DNA of 42,772 nucleotides. It comes from Coriobacteriales bacterium. GTDB lineage: Bacteria > Actinomycetota > Coriobacteriia > Coriobacteriales > UBA8131. Below the pieces are notes generated by a model. The model saw only the letters and a program-made list of their open reading frames with translations, was not told where the DNA came from and did not search any database. Position numbers and translations under genes: made by a program. Of this stretch, positions 16,843-25,144 are shown piece by piece. Position 1 is the stretch's first letter. Each line of letters starts with the position of its first letter. Where the stretch lies: the NCBI GenBank assembly GCA_031264075.1, contig JAISEO010000102.1, positions 1 through 42,772 on the forward strand. The letters run 5' to 3'.

Positions 16843-17267
16843 CTGGCTATCTGCTCGACACAAACATAGTAGGCGAACTTCGCAAACCGCCCTCGCGGCG
16901 CAGTCCGGAGCTCAACACCTGGGCAAAAAGCCTCAACGAGCAGCAAGCATATCTGAGCGTAATAACCGTGGCAGAAGTAGAACGTGGAGTGCTTTTGCTT
17001 GAACGGAAGGATCCCAGGCAGGCAGAGGTTTTGCACGCATGGTTTGAGTCTGTCATCCTCAAAGTATACGCCGAGCGAATCATTCCCCTGGACGTCGCCG
17101 TTGCCCGCCGCGCCGCTGCCCTCCAGGTGCCTGACCCTCATCCCTTTGCCGATGCCCTCATCGCGGCTACAGCAATTGAGCACGGCCTTGTCCTTGTGAC
17201 CCGTAATGTGAAGGACTTCCGGGGCACCGGAGTGGATTTCATCAATCCCTGGGAGGCTTTGGGCTAG
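16839..17267 (+). CDS. vapC: Toxin with PIN domain (VapC/FitB-like ribonuclease)
   Basis: 142 residues. The PIN-domain acidic residues are visible: Asp7 in YLLDTNIV, Glu46 in ITVAEVERG, Asp105 in PFADALIAATA, and the C-terminal VTRNVKDF with Asp126. These coordinate metal for RNA cleavage in VapC toxins. The length and the LDTNIVGELRK start resemble the FitB-like group, which often pairs with Phd-type antitoxins. It overlaps the antitoxin gene by four bases. RNA target unknown. Confidence 0.92.
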   Translation: MTGYLLDTNIVGELRKPPSRRSPELNTWAKSLNEQQAYLSVITVAEVERGVLLLERKDPRQAEVLHAWFESVILKVYAERIIPLDVAVARRAAALQVPDPHPFADALIAATAIEHGLVLVTRNVKDFRGTGVDFINPWEALG

Positions 17268-17305
17268 GAAGTGCGGCGAGCGCGGCAATCCTATCCTTTG
17301 GTATT

Positions 17306-18826
17306 TTACGCCTCCGAATCTATGAGTTGCAGGAGTTCCTCGCGGGAGTTTATGCCGAGCTTTGCGTAGATGTGACGGACGTGTGTGCGGATGGTGTTCT
17401 CGGATACGTAGAGCTCCCGGGCAATGTAGACCTGCCCATAGCCGCGCGCCAGGTAGAGGAAGACCTCCCGTTCTCTCGCGCTGAGGCCAAAGCGTTCTGC
17501 AAGCTGGTCGCAGCGGCGTTGCAGATAGTGCTCCAGTGCCTCTTTCATGCGCTCGCGGCTCGCGCCCTGAGGATTCTCCTTCAAGGCGACGTCCAGCACC
17601 ATCAGCACCAGAAATATTGCGAGCAGCACGAGACACAGCACCTGTCCGTTGGTGCCGATGAGATGGATGGCATACAGGCCGGCCAGCATACACAGGGCAA
17701 AGAGGGCAAAACCCAAAGTGAATATGACCCAGGGCCGCTCGCCCAGCGTGCGCACTCCTGCCGCGAGTGAGGTCCAGACCGCCAGGGCCACCAGAACAAA
17801 GCAGCACTGCGAGAGAAGCCCCGTTATCAGGGTGAGATCCACGGGCTCAAAGTTGATGAGGGGCACCACCAGCAAAATGCCAATGGCCACGGGCATCACG
17901 ACATCATTGTAGATATGCAGACTGAAATGTCGAGGACGGAAGAAGAGGGCGGCTATCACCAACAGGGCGGCGAGTATGGGGGCGGCGAGGGCGCTCGACA
18001 AAAACTCAAACAGTTCTGTTGACGCATTTGCCTCCGCAGCAAAGGGATCCCATACCAGGCCAATGATAAAAGCCGTGATAGCGCCGCTCACCAGGGGCTT
18101 CCAGAGCATCAGGATAATCTTCTTGAGGGGCACAGGAGTCTTGGGATCCGTAGACGAGAGCACGGCGGCATCGGCAGTTTTTCCAGCAGGTGCACGCATC
18201 AGATGCCTGAGAACAAAGGCCGCTGCCAACACCAGCACACCGGCATAGAGCAGCGGAACATCACACACCAGAGGCAGAATGGAGACACAGTACAAAAGCG
18301 CCGCAAGGATCAGGGAGAGCGCAGCATGAAAGAGCGAACTCTCGGGCAGCTCCCGGGCATAGAACACAGCCCAGCTGAGAAGCTGCGGCACCAATGCCAG
18401 ACCCACCAACACTCCCGCTGCCACAAGCACAACAGGCAGGGGCCCCTGAAAAGCCACGGGATCGTTGAGTAGGGTAACAGCTAGACACGTAAGCAGGAGT
18501 ATCCCGGCCGCAAGCAACTGATACGCGCCTCGCTGCTTCCTCGTCTGAGCGTCTGCCGACCCGTTTGAATCCTTCTGGCTCGGTAAGCCGGCAAAGCGCT
18601 GCAGCAACAGTACCACCAGACAACCCGCGGCAAAGGCAGCCAGCAGACTGCGAACAAAGATACCGTGCTGCGCCCTGTCCAAAAGCTCCAGCACCGGCGA
18701 GTTGTTCAGAACCAGTACCAAAAAGGCGCTGAAGGGCAGCGCGATACCCAGCAGCGCGGGCTTGAAGACGAGAGGGAACTTCGTGCTCTGTTTTTGGGTA
18801 TCCGATAGCGTCATTTCCTCATCCAT
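17306..18826 (-). CDS. LuxR-family regulator with about twelve membrane spans
   Basis: 506 residues. About twelve hydrophobic helices fill residues 20-430 (for example LLGIALPFSAFLVLVL, LVSGAITAFIIGLVW and VLCLVLLAIFLVLMVLDV). A C-terminal LuxR-type helix-turn-helix follows: ERFGLSAREREVFLYLARGY, then IARELYVSENTIRTHVRHIYAKL. This membrane-LuxR layout is abundant in Eggerthellaceae, where such genes often sit next to, and are thought to control, genes for Tat-exported flavin reductases. That context is present here, with the flavoprotein gene divergent 435 bases away. The ATG at 18826 is used; ATG 18814 is possible. It presumably senses a ligand in or at the membrane. Confidence 0.92.
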   Translation of the reverse strand: MDEEMTLSDTQKQSTKFPLVFKPALLGIALPFSAFLVLVLNNSPVLELLDRAQHGIFVRSLLAAFAAGCLVVLLLQRFAGLPSQKDSNGSADAQTRKQRGAYQLLAAGILLLTCLAVTLLNDPVAFQGPLPVVLVAAGVLVGLALVPQLLSWAVFYARELPESSLFHAALSLILAALLYCVSILPLVCDVPLLYAGVLVLAAAFVLRHLMRAPAGKTADAAVLSSTDPKTPVPLKKIILMLWKPLVSGAITAFIIGLVWDPFAAEANASTELFEFLSSALAAPILAALLVIAALFFRPRHFSLHIYNDVVMPVAIGILLVVPLINFEPVDLTLITGLLSQCCFVLVALAVWTSLAAGVRTLGERPWVIFTLGFALFALCMLAGLYAIHLIGTNGQVLCLVLLAIFLVLMVLDVALKENPQGASRERMKEALEHYLQRRCDQLAERFGLSAREREVFLYLARGYGQVYIARELYVSENTIRTHVRHIYAKLGINSREELLQLIDSEA

Positions 18827-19261
18827 ACTGCCTTGATGACCGTGAAAAGCTCTCTGCTTCTCGCGTTGCGTACACCACGTATGTGGGGTATGGTGCCTTG
18901 TCCGCGTTGCTTCTCCTAAGGATGTCTCTCCCGTGATGGGTTTTATATACCTGCTTCTTCTGCCTTGCTTCTCCTGTGTTGCGACGCCTGTGAAGGTGAG
19001 CAGGCTGCCTATAGTATACCCGTCACAGCAGGTAGGCGAATACCGTTCTCCCCTGCAGATTTGAAGATTGGCCTGTTCCTAAGGGCGCCCAGGGGCAAAA
19101 TCACCCATTTCAGTGATACGGAAAACAGAAACAGAAGACCCCGGTGTCAAGGTTCATTGATTCCAGCGATAGGCAAAGCACCGGTAGCAGCTTAGCATGA
19201 ATCGAGATGCGTTAGAGAGGGAGTTGGCATTGGTCGCTCCCCAGGAGAAAAGGAGAACAAC
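18827..19261. promoter_or_regulatory. Divergent intergenic region, regulator/flavoprotein
   Basis: This 435-base region between two divergent genes must carry both promoters. I see GCGTTGC twice near 18863 and 18904 flanking an imperfect dyad (CCACGTATGTGG) at about 18875, a candidate regulator site. A 76-codon frame at 18965-19195 lacks coding character and is ignored. No convincing -35/-10 pair was found. Confidence 0.35.
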
Positions 19262-21244
19262 GTGGATACAAACAAGAAGACGCTGCAAGCATCGGAAGAG
19301 CAAGCCAGACGTAATCTCTCTCGCAGGGATTTCTTCAAGGTCGCGGCAGCGGGCACGGCCGGAGTAGCCGGAGTGGCTGCACTGGGCGCCTGCTCAACCG
19401 GCTCAGGCGGAGGTGAGAGTGCCGGAAGCGGCAGCGCGGAAACACCGGCGGCTGGCGGTTATGACGTGATGGCCGAGATGGGCAGCACCAACCGCGGAGC
19501 CAACCCCGAGGCCGTAGCAGCCACCACCCCGGAGGAATATGTGCTGCAAAAGGGCGATGGTGCCCTGCAATTTGACTTTGGCAATCCAGCGCTGGGCATC
19601 ACCCCGGCCGACTTCATGCTCAACGTGCCAGCCTGGCTGGGCAGCGAGCCCGACGTAGGCGCACCGGTGGACACGGTCAGCTGTGATGTTTTGGTAATCG
19701 GCGCCGGCAATGCGGGAAGTGTGGCCGCCCTGCGGTGTCAGCAGGCTGGCCTTACCACCTATCTGGCCGAGAGCCAGACCTACGATGAGTATGACGAGTA
19801 TGCCTGCGACATGGCCATGTACAATGCCAAAATATTTTTGGACAAGGGAACCCCCTATATGGATCCCATGATTATCATGAACGAGTACCTGCGCGAATAC
19901 CGGGGCAAATGCAACTGGAAGCTGGTCAAGGACTACGCCACCCGCTCGGGCGAAACGCTGGACTGGATACTGGAGAACATCCCGCAGGACCTCATCGACC
20001 GTTATGCCAAGACCTTTGGCTACAAGGGCAATGCCAACTTCAACGGCATCTGCGACATGCAGTACAGTTTCATCGGCATGACCCAATGGCGCGATACGGA
20101 GAAGAACATCAATATGTGGCCCTATGTCATTCGCGAGCTGCACAAACAGCTGGAGGCAGAGGGTGGCATGATGCTCTGGGGCTACCAGGGCCTCAAGCTC
20201 GTGCATGCCGGCGACACGGTGAGCGGCGCCCTCTTCCGCGACATCGACGATGCAATCCATCAGGTGGATGCCAAGGCGGTCATCGTGTGCGCGGGCGACT
20301 TTGGCGGCAATCCCGATATGCGCCTGGACCTCAGTGACCAGATGCGCAATCTGGCCTGGTCGCGCGGCATGGACCGCACCGACGCCAATTCCACCGGCGG
20401 CATGGGCCGCGATGGTTCGGGCATTCGCATGATGCTGTGGGCCGGGGCAACCATGGAGGCTGGCCCGCGCCCAGCCCAGAGCGTGGGCATCAACGGCAAG
20501 CCGGCTGCCATCGTTGCCGGCGGTTCGTATCCGGTATTCGGGAACAATGGCAAGCGCTTCATGAACGAGAGTTTCATCAAGCACGGTTCCAACGGCTACC
20601 TGGACATGCTGCCAGCCGACTTTGCCATGGTAAGCGTTGCCGATGCCAACTGGGAGAAGTGGATGAGCTACCAGGGATATGGCCATGAGACCATGGACAC
20701 CTCCAGCGACTATATGTTGGATGAGGTGCGGGCCAACTACGCTGCCGGCAACACCTCTGAAGAAGGTTTTGAGGTGCGCAGCTTTGCCCGCTTCGGCATT
20801 GAGTATTCTGTGCAGACTGCCGCTCCCGACCTGCAGACCCTGGCCGAGCGGGCCTATCCGGGCGACGCCGCCACGCAGCAGGCCTTCCTGGCCGAAATAG
20901 AGCACTATAACGAGATGTGTGCCGCCGGCCATGACGACGACTGGGGCTGTGACCCGCAGAATATGTTCCCCATCCTTGACGCGCCCTTCTATTACAGCCT
21001 TGGGTCCATCACGGACGGCACGCCCTCCAACGGTCTCTGCCAGCACGCCGCGGTGTGTACCGATGATGAGTATCGCGTGCTCACGGGTGCCAAGGCACCC
21101 ATCGAGGGCCTGTACGCCGGTGGCAACTGCTGTGGTCAGCGCATCGGCATCCAGTACGTGACGCCCACCGCTGGCAACAGCTGTGGCTCAGCGCTTACTT
21201 CGGGATTCTGTGCCGCCGACAGTGCGATAGCCGATTTGAGCTAA
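19262..21244 (+). CDS. Tat-exported FAD-dependent reductase (fumarate reductase flavoprotein-like)
   Basis: 660 residues from GTG 19262 with AGGAG six bases before it. The N-terminus has the twin-arginine motif LSRRDFFK, a hydrophobic stretch and LGAC, so it may be a Tat-dependent lipoprotein. A Gly/Ser/Ala linker follows. At about 135-165 is the FAD-binding CDVLVIGAGNAGSVAALRC with the acidic strand end YLAES. Late motifs include NNGKRFMNES and the C-terminal YAGGNCCGQRIGIQYVTPTAGNSCGSALTSG, which bind FAD in this flavocytochrome c/fumarate reductase family. No CXXCH heme sites are present, so electrons must come from a separate donor. Relatives reduce fumarate, urocanate, cinnamates and other enoates; the substrate here cannot be read from sequence. 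Confidence 0.93.
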   Translation: MDTNKKTLQASEEQARRNLSRRDFFKVAAAGTAGVAGVAALGACSTGSGGGESAGSGSAETPAAGGYDVMAEMGSTNRGANPEAVAATTPEEYVLQKGDGALQFDFGNPALGITPADFMLNVPAWLGSEPDVGAPVDTVSCDVLVIGAGNAGSVAALRCQQAGLTTYLAESQTYDEYDEYACDMAMYNAKIFLDKGTPYMDPMIIMNEYLREYRGKCNWKLVKDYATRSGETLDWILENIPQDLIDRYAKTFGYKGNANFNGICDMQYSFIGMTQWRDTEKNINMWPYVIRELHKQLEAEGGMMLWGYQGLKLVHAGDTVSGALFRDIDDAIHQVDAKAVIVCAGDFGGNPDMRLDLSDQMRNLAWSRGMDRTDANSTGGMGRDGSGIRMMLWAGATMEAGPRPAQSVGINGKPAAIVAGGSYPVFGNNGKRFMNESFIKHGSNGYLDMLPADFAMVSVADANWEKWMSYQGYGHETMDTSSDYMLDEVRANYAAGNTSEEGFEVRSFARFGIEYSVQTAAPDLQTLAERAYPGDAATQQAFLAEIEHYNEMCAAGHDDDWGCDPQNMFPILDAPFYYSLGSITDGTPSNGLCQHAAVCTDDEYRVLTGAKAPIEGLYAGGNCCGQRIGIQYVTPTAGNSCGSALTSGFCAADSAIADLS

Positions 21245-21277
21245 ACTGAGGGAAGCACCGATTAACGCAGGTTTTGT

Positions 21278-21314
21278 GAGGGGGATGACAGTTCAGCAGG
21301 CTGCATTCCCCCTC
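21278..21314 (+). other. Stem-loop between flavoprotein and HemW-like gene
   Basis: GAGGGGGA (21278-21285) and TCCCCCTC (21307-21314) form a perfect 8-bp stem with a 21-base loop, just ahead of the next ribosome binding site. There is no T-run, so partial attenuation or mRNA protection is more likely than full termination. Confidence 0.4.
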
Positions 21315-21330
21315 CCCTGAGAGGTGGCCC

Positions 21331-22308
21331 ATGGCAAACCAACGTTCCGTCCTGCTCCATATTTCCGTGCCCTTCTGTGTCAATCCCTGTGGCTGGCGGC
21401 CAGGCTGCCCGATAATCCCCGGTTGGAACAGCAGCAGGCAAACGGCCTATATGGAGGCCGTGCAGCGTGAGATCGAGGCCAATGCCAGCCAGTTTGGCGA
21501 CGTGCAGATAACTGCGGTGCGCTTTGGCGGGGGCGTGGCGTCCAACGCGGGCGAGCACATCTCACACACCATGCGGCTGGTACGCAGGCTCTATGATGTG
21601 GCCGATGACGCGCCGATAACCATGCGCTCATCTATCAGCAACATCAGCGGAGCTAACATGCCCTGGTTCAAGCGGGCGGGGATACAACGCTTTGATTTTG
21701 AGATGATGTCCCTGAATCCGGCGGATTTCTCGCTGCTCAACAGAAACGACGCCTGGGCCGACTTCATCATCATGTGCGATTACCTGCTCAAAACCCATAG
21801 GAACGAGTTGCTCGGCCTGCTGCTCAGCTGGGGACATGGCGCAAAAGACGGCAACAACGCGGCCAGCATCGCCAACTTTAGAAAATCCGTAGTGGAGGCC
21901 GCCACGACCCACGCCTCGCACATCAGGTTGCTGGAATACCAGGGGCCAGAGCTCCTGGCAGCCGGTGCCCTAGCCGAGGCTGAGCCAGAATCCCTCAGCG
22001 GGGAGGTCGCCAGAAACCTGTTGCCCACTGCCAGCGCCGCGGTCAAGGCCGAGCAGCTGGAGGTGGCCCGCAAGGTCTTTCTGGCGCAGGGCTTCAACGA
22101 ATACCTGCCCCTGCATTTTGGCAGAGGCAGCTTTGCCGAAGACCGCTACCTTGCCGCGAGGGCGCGAGGATCCGAGCTGCTCGGCTTTGGTCTGGGAGCG
22201 CAGACCCGCTTTGATGGGGTGCTGTCCACCAACACCAGCGACCTGCCACTCTACCTTGCTCACTCCGCCGATTTCTCCAAGATAACCGCTGCTGTGCAGC
22301 GGATTTGA
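21331..22308 (+). CDS. HemW-like (radical SAM-derived) protein with altered cysteine motif
   Basis: 325 residues, ATG 21331 with GAGAGG upstream, 86 bases after the flavoprotein stop. The order of motifs follows HemN/HemW: VLLHISVPFC at the start (compare LYIHIPWC), AVRFGGGVAS (compare GGGTPS), AGIQRFDFEMMSLNPADFSLLNR (compare AGVNRISIGVQSF), and near the end ELLGFGLGAQTRFDG (compare DYIGIGCGAH). The radical-SAM cluster motif CX3CX2C is not intact: cysteines are at 16, 20 and 26, giving CX3CX5C with Arg at the normal third position. It may bind a cluster differently, bind only heme, or have lost radical chemistry. Its position suggests a job with the flavoprotein or its electron supply. Confidence 0.8.
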   Translation: MANQRSVLLHISVPFCVNPCGWRPGCPIIPGWNSSRQTAYMEAVQREIEANASQFGDVQITAVRFGGGVASNAGEHISHTMRLVRRLYDVADDAPITMRSSISNISGANMPWFKRAGIQRFDFEMMSLNPADFSLLNRNDAWADFIIMCDYLLKTHRNELLGLLLSWGHGAKDGNNAASIANFRKSVVEAATTHASHIRLLEYQGPELLAAGALAEAEPESLSGEVARNLLPTASAAVKAEQLEVARKVFLAQGFNEYLPLHFGRGSFAEDRYLAARARGSELLGFGLGAQTRFDGVLSTNTSDLPLYLAHSADFSKITAAVQRI

Positions 22309-22327
22309 GTGATTGAGCTTTAATTCC

Positions 22328-22353
22328 TCCTCGCTCTCACGCTTCAGCGAGGA
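22328..22353. terminator. Possible bidirectional terminator stem
   Basis: TCCTCGCT (22328-22335) and AGCGAGGA (22346-22353) form a perfect 8-bp stem with a 10-base loop in the 35-base gap between convergent genes, overlapping the minus-strand stop codon. On the minus strand AATTAAAG follows; there is no real T-run. Confidence 0.4.
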
Positions 22354-23615
22354 TCAAACACCCGCACGCGGCAGACGCCTTTTTCCTTTCCCACGCGTGC
22401 GGTAACGGTGGTGTACAGCACCAGACGGTTTTGCACGCCGGCTCCGGCCAGGATGTCGCCGTAGGCCACGCAGTCCTGTGGGGTGTCCACGATGATGGCT
22501 GTGCCGGCGTCTGCGTCGAGCCCGAGCACATTCTTGGTGGATTTGACAAAGCTGTGTTGCTTTATCTGCACCAGGGCAGAGACCGGGGCCTTGTTAATGT
22601 AGAGATACTGTCCGTCTCCCAGTTGCTGATAGCTGCCAAACAGCGAGAGCCCGTCGGCATAGTCGTAATTGCCCTCGATGCCAAAGGCAAAGCCGGTCTC
22701 AAGCCATACCGCGTCCGATACGCGCAGCGACGGCGGCAAGATGGCGATATTCTGCACAGCGTCCGTCGCAGTATCCAAGGTGGTGAGTTGGTAGTACACG
22801 GCATCCGTGTCAACGCGCGGCACAAAGGTGAGGAGCTCACCGGAAACCAGGGGGTTGGTTATCATGCGGCCATGCGAGGTATAGACAGTCCAGGGCTCGG
22901 CGCCTGCCCCCGGCTTCACGCTTGAAAACTCCGCCGCCTTGAGATAGGAGTCCTCACTGCTGGCAGGACCGTTGGGGTCGGGCATCACCGTCCAGTAGAT
23001 TTTGTTGCCACTCACCGCCAGCTGCGGCGGGGAATAACTCCCCTCCCCCTCGTCAAGGAGCTGGGCCTGTTGCAAGGCCTGCTCGCTGGCCGTGCCGTTT
23101 TCCAGCGGCGTCGCGTACACCCTCCACTGTCCGTGCACCATATTGCACTCTACCCAGGCAATGGCCAGTGCAGAGGCCCGGGCATCGTAGATGACATAAT
23201 CCTCGCTGGAACCCAGGGCCTGCCCGAGCGCGGGAACAAAACTGCCACTCTCAAACTCAACGAAACCGATGCGTATCAATGCCTGAGATGAGGCTCCCGG
23301 TGCCACGACCAGAGCCCGCGTGTCTGAACTTTGATAGAGCAGGCTGCCCAGCGGGAGGTCAAAACTGTGGGCTTCTTCGAGATAGTCAATACTGTCCAGC
23401 GTGATCATATTGGTATGGCGCTGAACCTGTGAGGAAGCAACCGCCAGGTATTCCACCTGGGCATCGGGAAACTGAGCTTGAACACTCTCGGTAAGTTCCA
23501 CCGACGCGTCTGTCTTGGTGCAGCCATCCAGGCCGAGCGTGGCGGCGGCCCCTGCGGCTGCCGCAGAGCCAATTACAAACCCGCGCCGAGAGACGGTGGG
23601 TGTTTCTCTTCCCAT
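22344..23615 (-). CDS. Tat-exported lipoprotein, beta-propeller-like, unknown function
   Basis: 423 residues from ATG 23615. The N-terminus has the twin-arginine motif VSRRGFVIG, a hydrophobic Ala-rich segment and GLDGC, a lipobox near residue 32, so it is probably a Tat-dependent lipoprotein on the outer face of the membrane. The rest is beta-rich and built of repeated blocks ending in short motifs such as IYWTVMPD, LTFVPRVD and LGDGQYLYINK, consistent with a propeller, but I cannot name the family. It starts 13 bases after the amidohydrolase stop and is probably co-transcribed with it. No catalytic motif was recognised. Confidence 0.85.
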   Translation of the reverse strand: MGRETPTVSRRGFVIGSAAAAGAAATLGLDGCTKTDASVELTESVQAQFPDAQVEYLAVASSQVQRHTNMITLDSIDYLEEAHSFDLPLGSLLYQSSDTRALVVAPGASSQALIRIGFVEFESGSFVPALGQALGSSEDYVIYDARASALAIAWVECNMVHGQWRVYATPLENGTASEQALQQAQLLDEGEGSYSPPQLAVSGNKIYWTVMPDPNGPASSEDSYLKAAEFSSVKPGAGAEPWTVYTSHGRMITNPLVSGELLTFVPRVDTDAVYYQLTTLDTATDAVQNIAILPPSLRVSDAVWLETGFAFGIEGNYDYADGLSLFGSYQQLGDGQYLYINKAPVSALVQIKQHSFVKSTKNVLGLDADAGTAIIVDTPQDCVAYGDILAGAGVQNRLVLYTTVTARVGKEKGVCRVRVFDPR

Positions 23616-23628
23616 GAGTTACGCCTGC

Positions 23629-24981
23629 CTATTTCCTGAGCTTGATGCGCATTTCTTCAACCCGGTTGAACACGCGCTCTACATCCACCTTGTGCTGATG
23701 ATGCCCATCGTAGAGGATGTCGCCCGCTATCATGGTCATCATGATATTCTCGGGATGCGCCGTAAACAAGACCGCCTGACCCGGGTCGTGCGTGGGAGCC
23801 TGATTGGAGTTGGAGAGGTCCACCGCGATAATATCGGCCTCCTTGCCAGCTTCAAGCGAGCCCACCCTGTCGTCGATGCCGAGGGCGCGCGCGCTCCCCA
23901 GGGTAGCTATCTCCAACATCTCGCTCGCCTTGATAAAAGACTGGCGATTGCCGGTGGCCCGTTGGAGCAACAGCCCCGTAAGCATCTCGGCAAAGGGGTC
24001 GGTGGAATCGGTTGCCGCCGGTGAGTCGGTGCCGAGCCCCACCGTGATACCCGCCTTCTGGAACTTGGTGAGCGGTGCCACTCCCATGGCAAGCTGGGCG
24101 TTGCAACGCGGACAGAGGGCTATCCTGATGTCGTTGTCCGCGAGTTTCTCGATGTCATCGTCATCTACCTGCACACAGTGGATGGCAAGGATATTGGGTG
24201 CCTCAAAGACCCCCCAGTTGAGTATGTACTTGACCGGACTCGTGCCGGTAGCCAACCAGGGCGGTACGTCGATGCCGTAGCCGCGTTCCTGTTCCACCGA
24301 GTGCACCGAGAAGGGCGAGGAGCCGTAACGGATGAACTCATACTCCTCCCGGCTTCCGGCCAGATGCAGGGCCACCGGTGTGCCGTCCATGGCATAGTGT
24401 GCGACTCCCTCAAAAATCAAGGGGTGACAGGTAAAGAGAGCGGACGGCGCAATGCCGATCTTCTGCATGGCGGTGGCCTGGGTTTTCCACTCGGCAATAT
24501 CGGAGAAGGCCTGTTCCAGCGCGCGGTCTACCTCCTTGCGGTCCATTGTTCCCACCTCGCGGTAGATAACGCTCCTGAGGCCCACCTGTTGTACGGCCCT
24601 GAGCGAGGCGCCGGTCTCGGTAATATCGGCCACCGTGGTGATGCCACTGCGCACCGCCTCCAGCGCACCCAGCAGGGCGGAGTCATCCCAGTCCTCGGCG
24701 TTAAAGAGCCTTTCCTTGTCGGCAATGTGGAGCTTCCAGGCGGCGTAGGGCGCGTCATTGATGAGCCCGCGCATGGCCGAGTATTCCAGATGGGTGTGAG
24801 CATCCACAAAGCCGGGCATGAGCGCGGCGAGCCCAAAGTCACGGCTCGGCTCATCAGGGTACAGGGTCTTAAGCCTGCTGACAGATCCTACCTCGACGAT
24901 CACGCCATCACGTACCAGGACGGCACCATTCTTGATGTGCGGAGCACTGACGGGTATGACATAGCGGGCAACTAAGAGCAT
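23629..24981 (-). CDS. Amidohydrolase (aminofutalosine/SAH deaminase-like), diverged active site
   Basis: 450 residues, ATG 24981 with GGAGAGG upstream. It has the metal-dependent amidohydrolase pattern: His62 and His64 in DAHTHLEYS, His206 in VALHLAGS, His268 in AIHCVQ, and Asp319 in GLGTDSPAATDS. The segment HLAGSREEYEFIRYGSSPF is most like aminofutalosine deaminases (usually HLAES..E..F...G.GPF), and the fold also covers SAH/MTA deaminases. However, the catalytic Glu of HxxE is Gly209, and the usual PHAPY stretch is replaced by PSALFTCHPL. It may therefore act on another substrate. It lies 163 bases downstream of the sulfhydrylase gene in the same direction. Confidence 0.85.
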   Translation of the reverse strand: MLLVARYVIPVSAPHIKNGAVLVRDGVIVEVGSVSRLKTLYPDEPSRDFGLAALMPGFVDAHTHLEYSAMRGLINDAPYAAWKLHIADKERLFNAEDWDDSALLGALEAVRSGITTVADITETGASLRAVQQVGLRSVIYREVGTMDRKEVDRALEQAFSDIAEWKTQATAMQKIGIAPSALFTCHPLIFEGVAHYAMDGTPVALHLAGSREEYEFIRYGSSPFSVHSVEQERGYGIDVPPWLATGTSPVKYILNWGVFEAPNILAIHCVQVDDDDIEKLADNDIRIALCPRCNAQLAMGVAPLTKFQKAGITVGLGTDSPAATDSTDPFAEMLTGLLLQRATGNRQSFIKASEMLEIATLGSARALGIDDRVGSLEAGKEADIIAVDLSNSNQAPTHDPGQAVLFTAHPENIMMTMIAGDILYDGHHQHKVDVERVFNRVEEMRIKLRK

Positions 24982-25033
24982 GAGAGGGCCTCTCCAAAAA
25001 TTCTGGGGTTGGCATTACGTGCCGGTGGCTTTG

Positions 25034-25047
25034 ATCTGCCAGCAGAT
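25034..25047. promoter_or_regulatory. Short dyad upstream of the amidohydrolase
   Basis: ATCTGC CA GCAGAT is a perfect 6-bp dyad in the 163-base gap between the amidohydrolase and sulfhydrylase genes. It could be an operator; the size is within what chance allows. Confidence 0.25.
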
Positions 25048-25144
25048 GAACTCTACCTGCAAACCGAGCATACATGGTACCATAGCCGGTTGCGTGTCCT
25101 CCTGTCCTGGCATGCAACTGGCACTTTGATTGGATGTGTATTCC

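Noticed and set aside
18965-19195. 76-codon open frame in the regulator/flavoprotein gap
   Set aside because: No ribosome binding site and no protein-like features; the gap is better explained as a divergent promoter region.
19403-21046. 547-codon open frame on the minus strand
   Set aside because: Antisense to the flavoprotein; His/Ala/Gly-rich composition with no family features.
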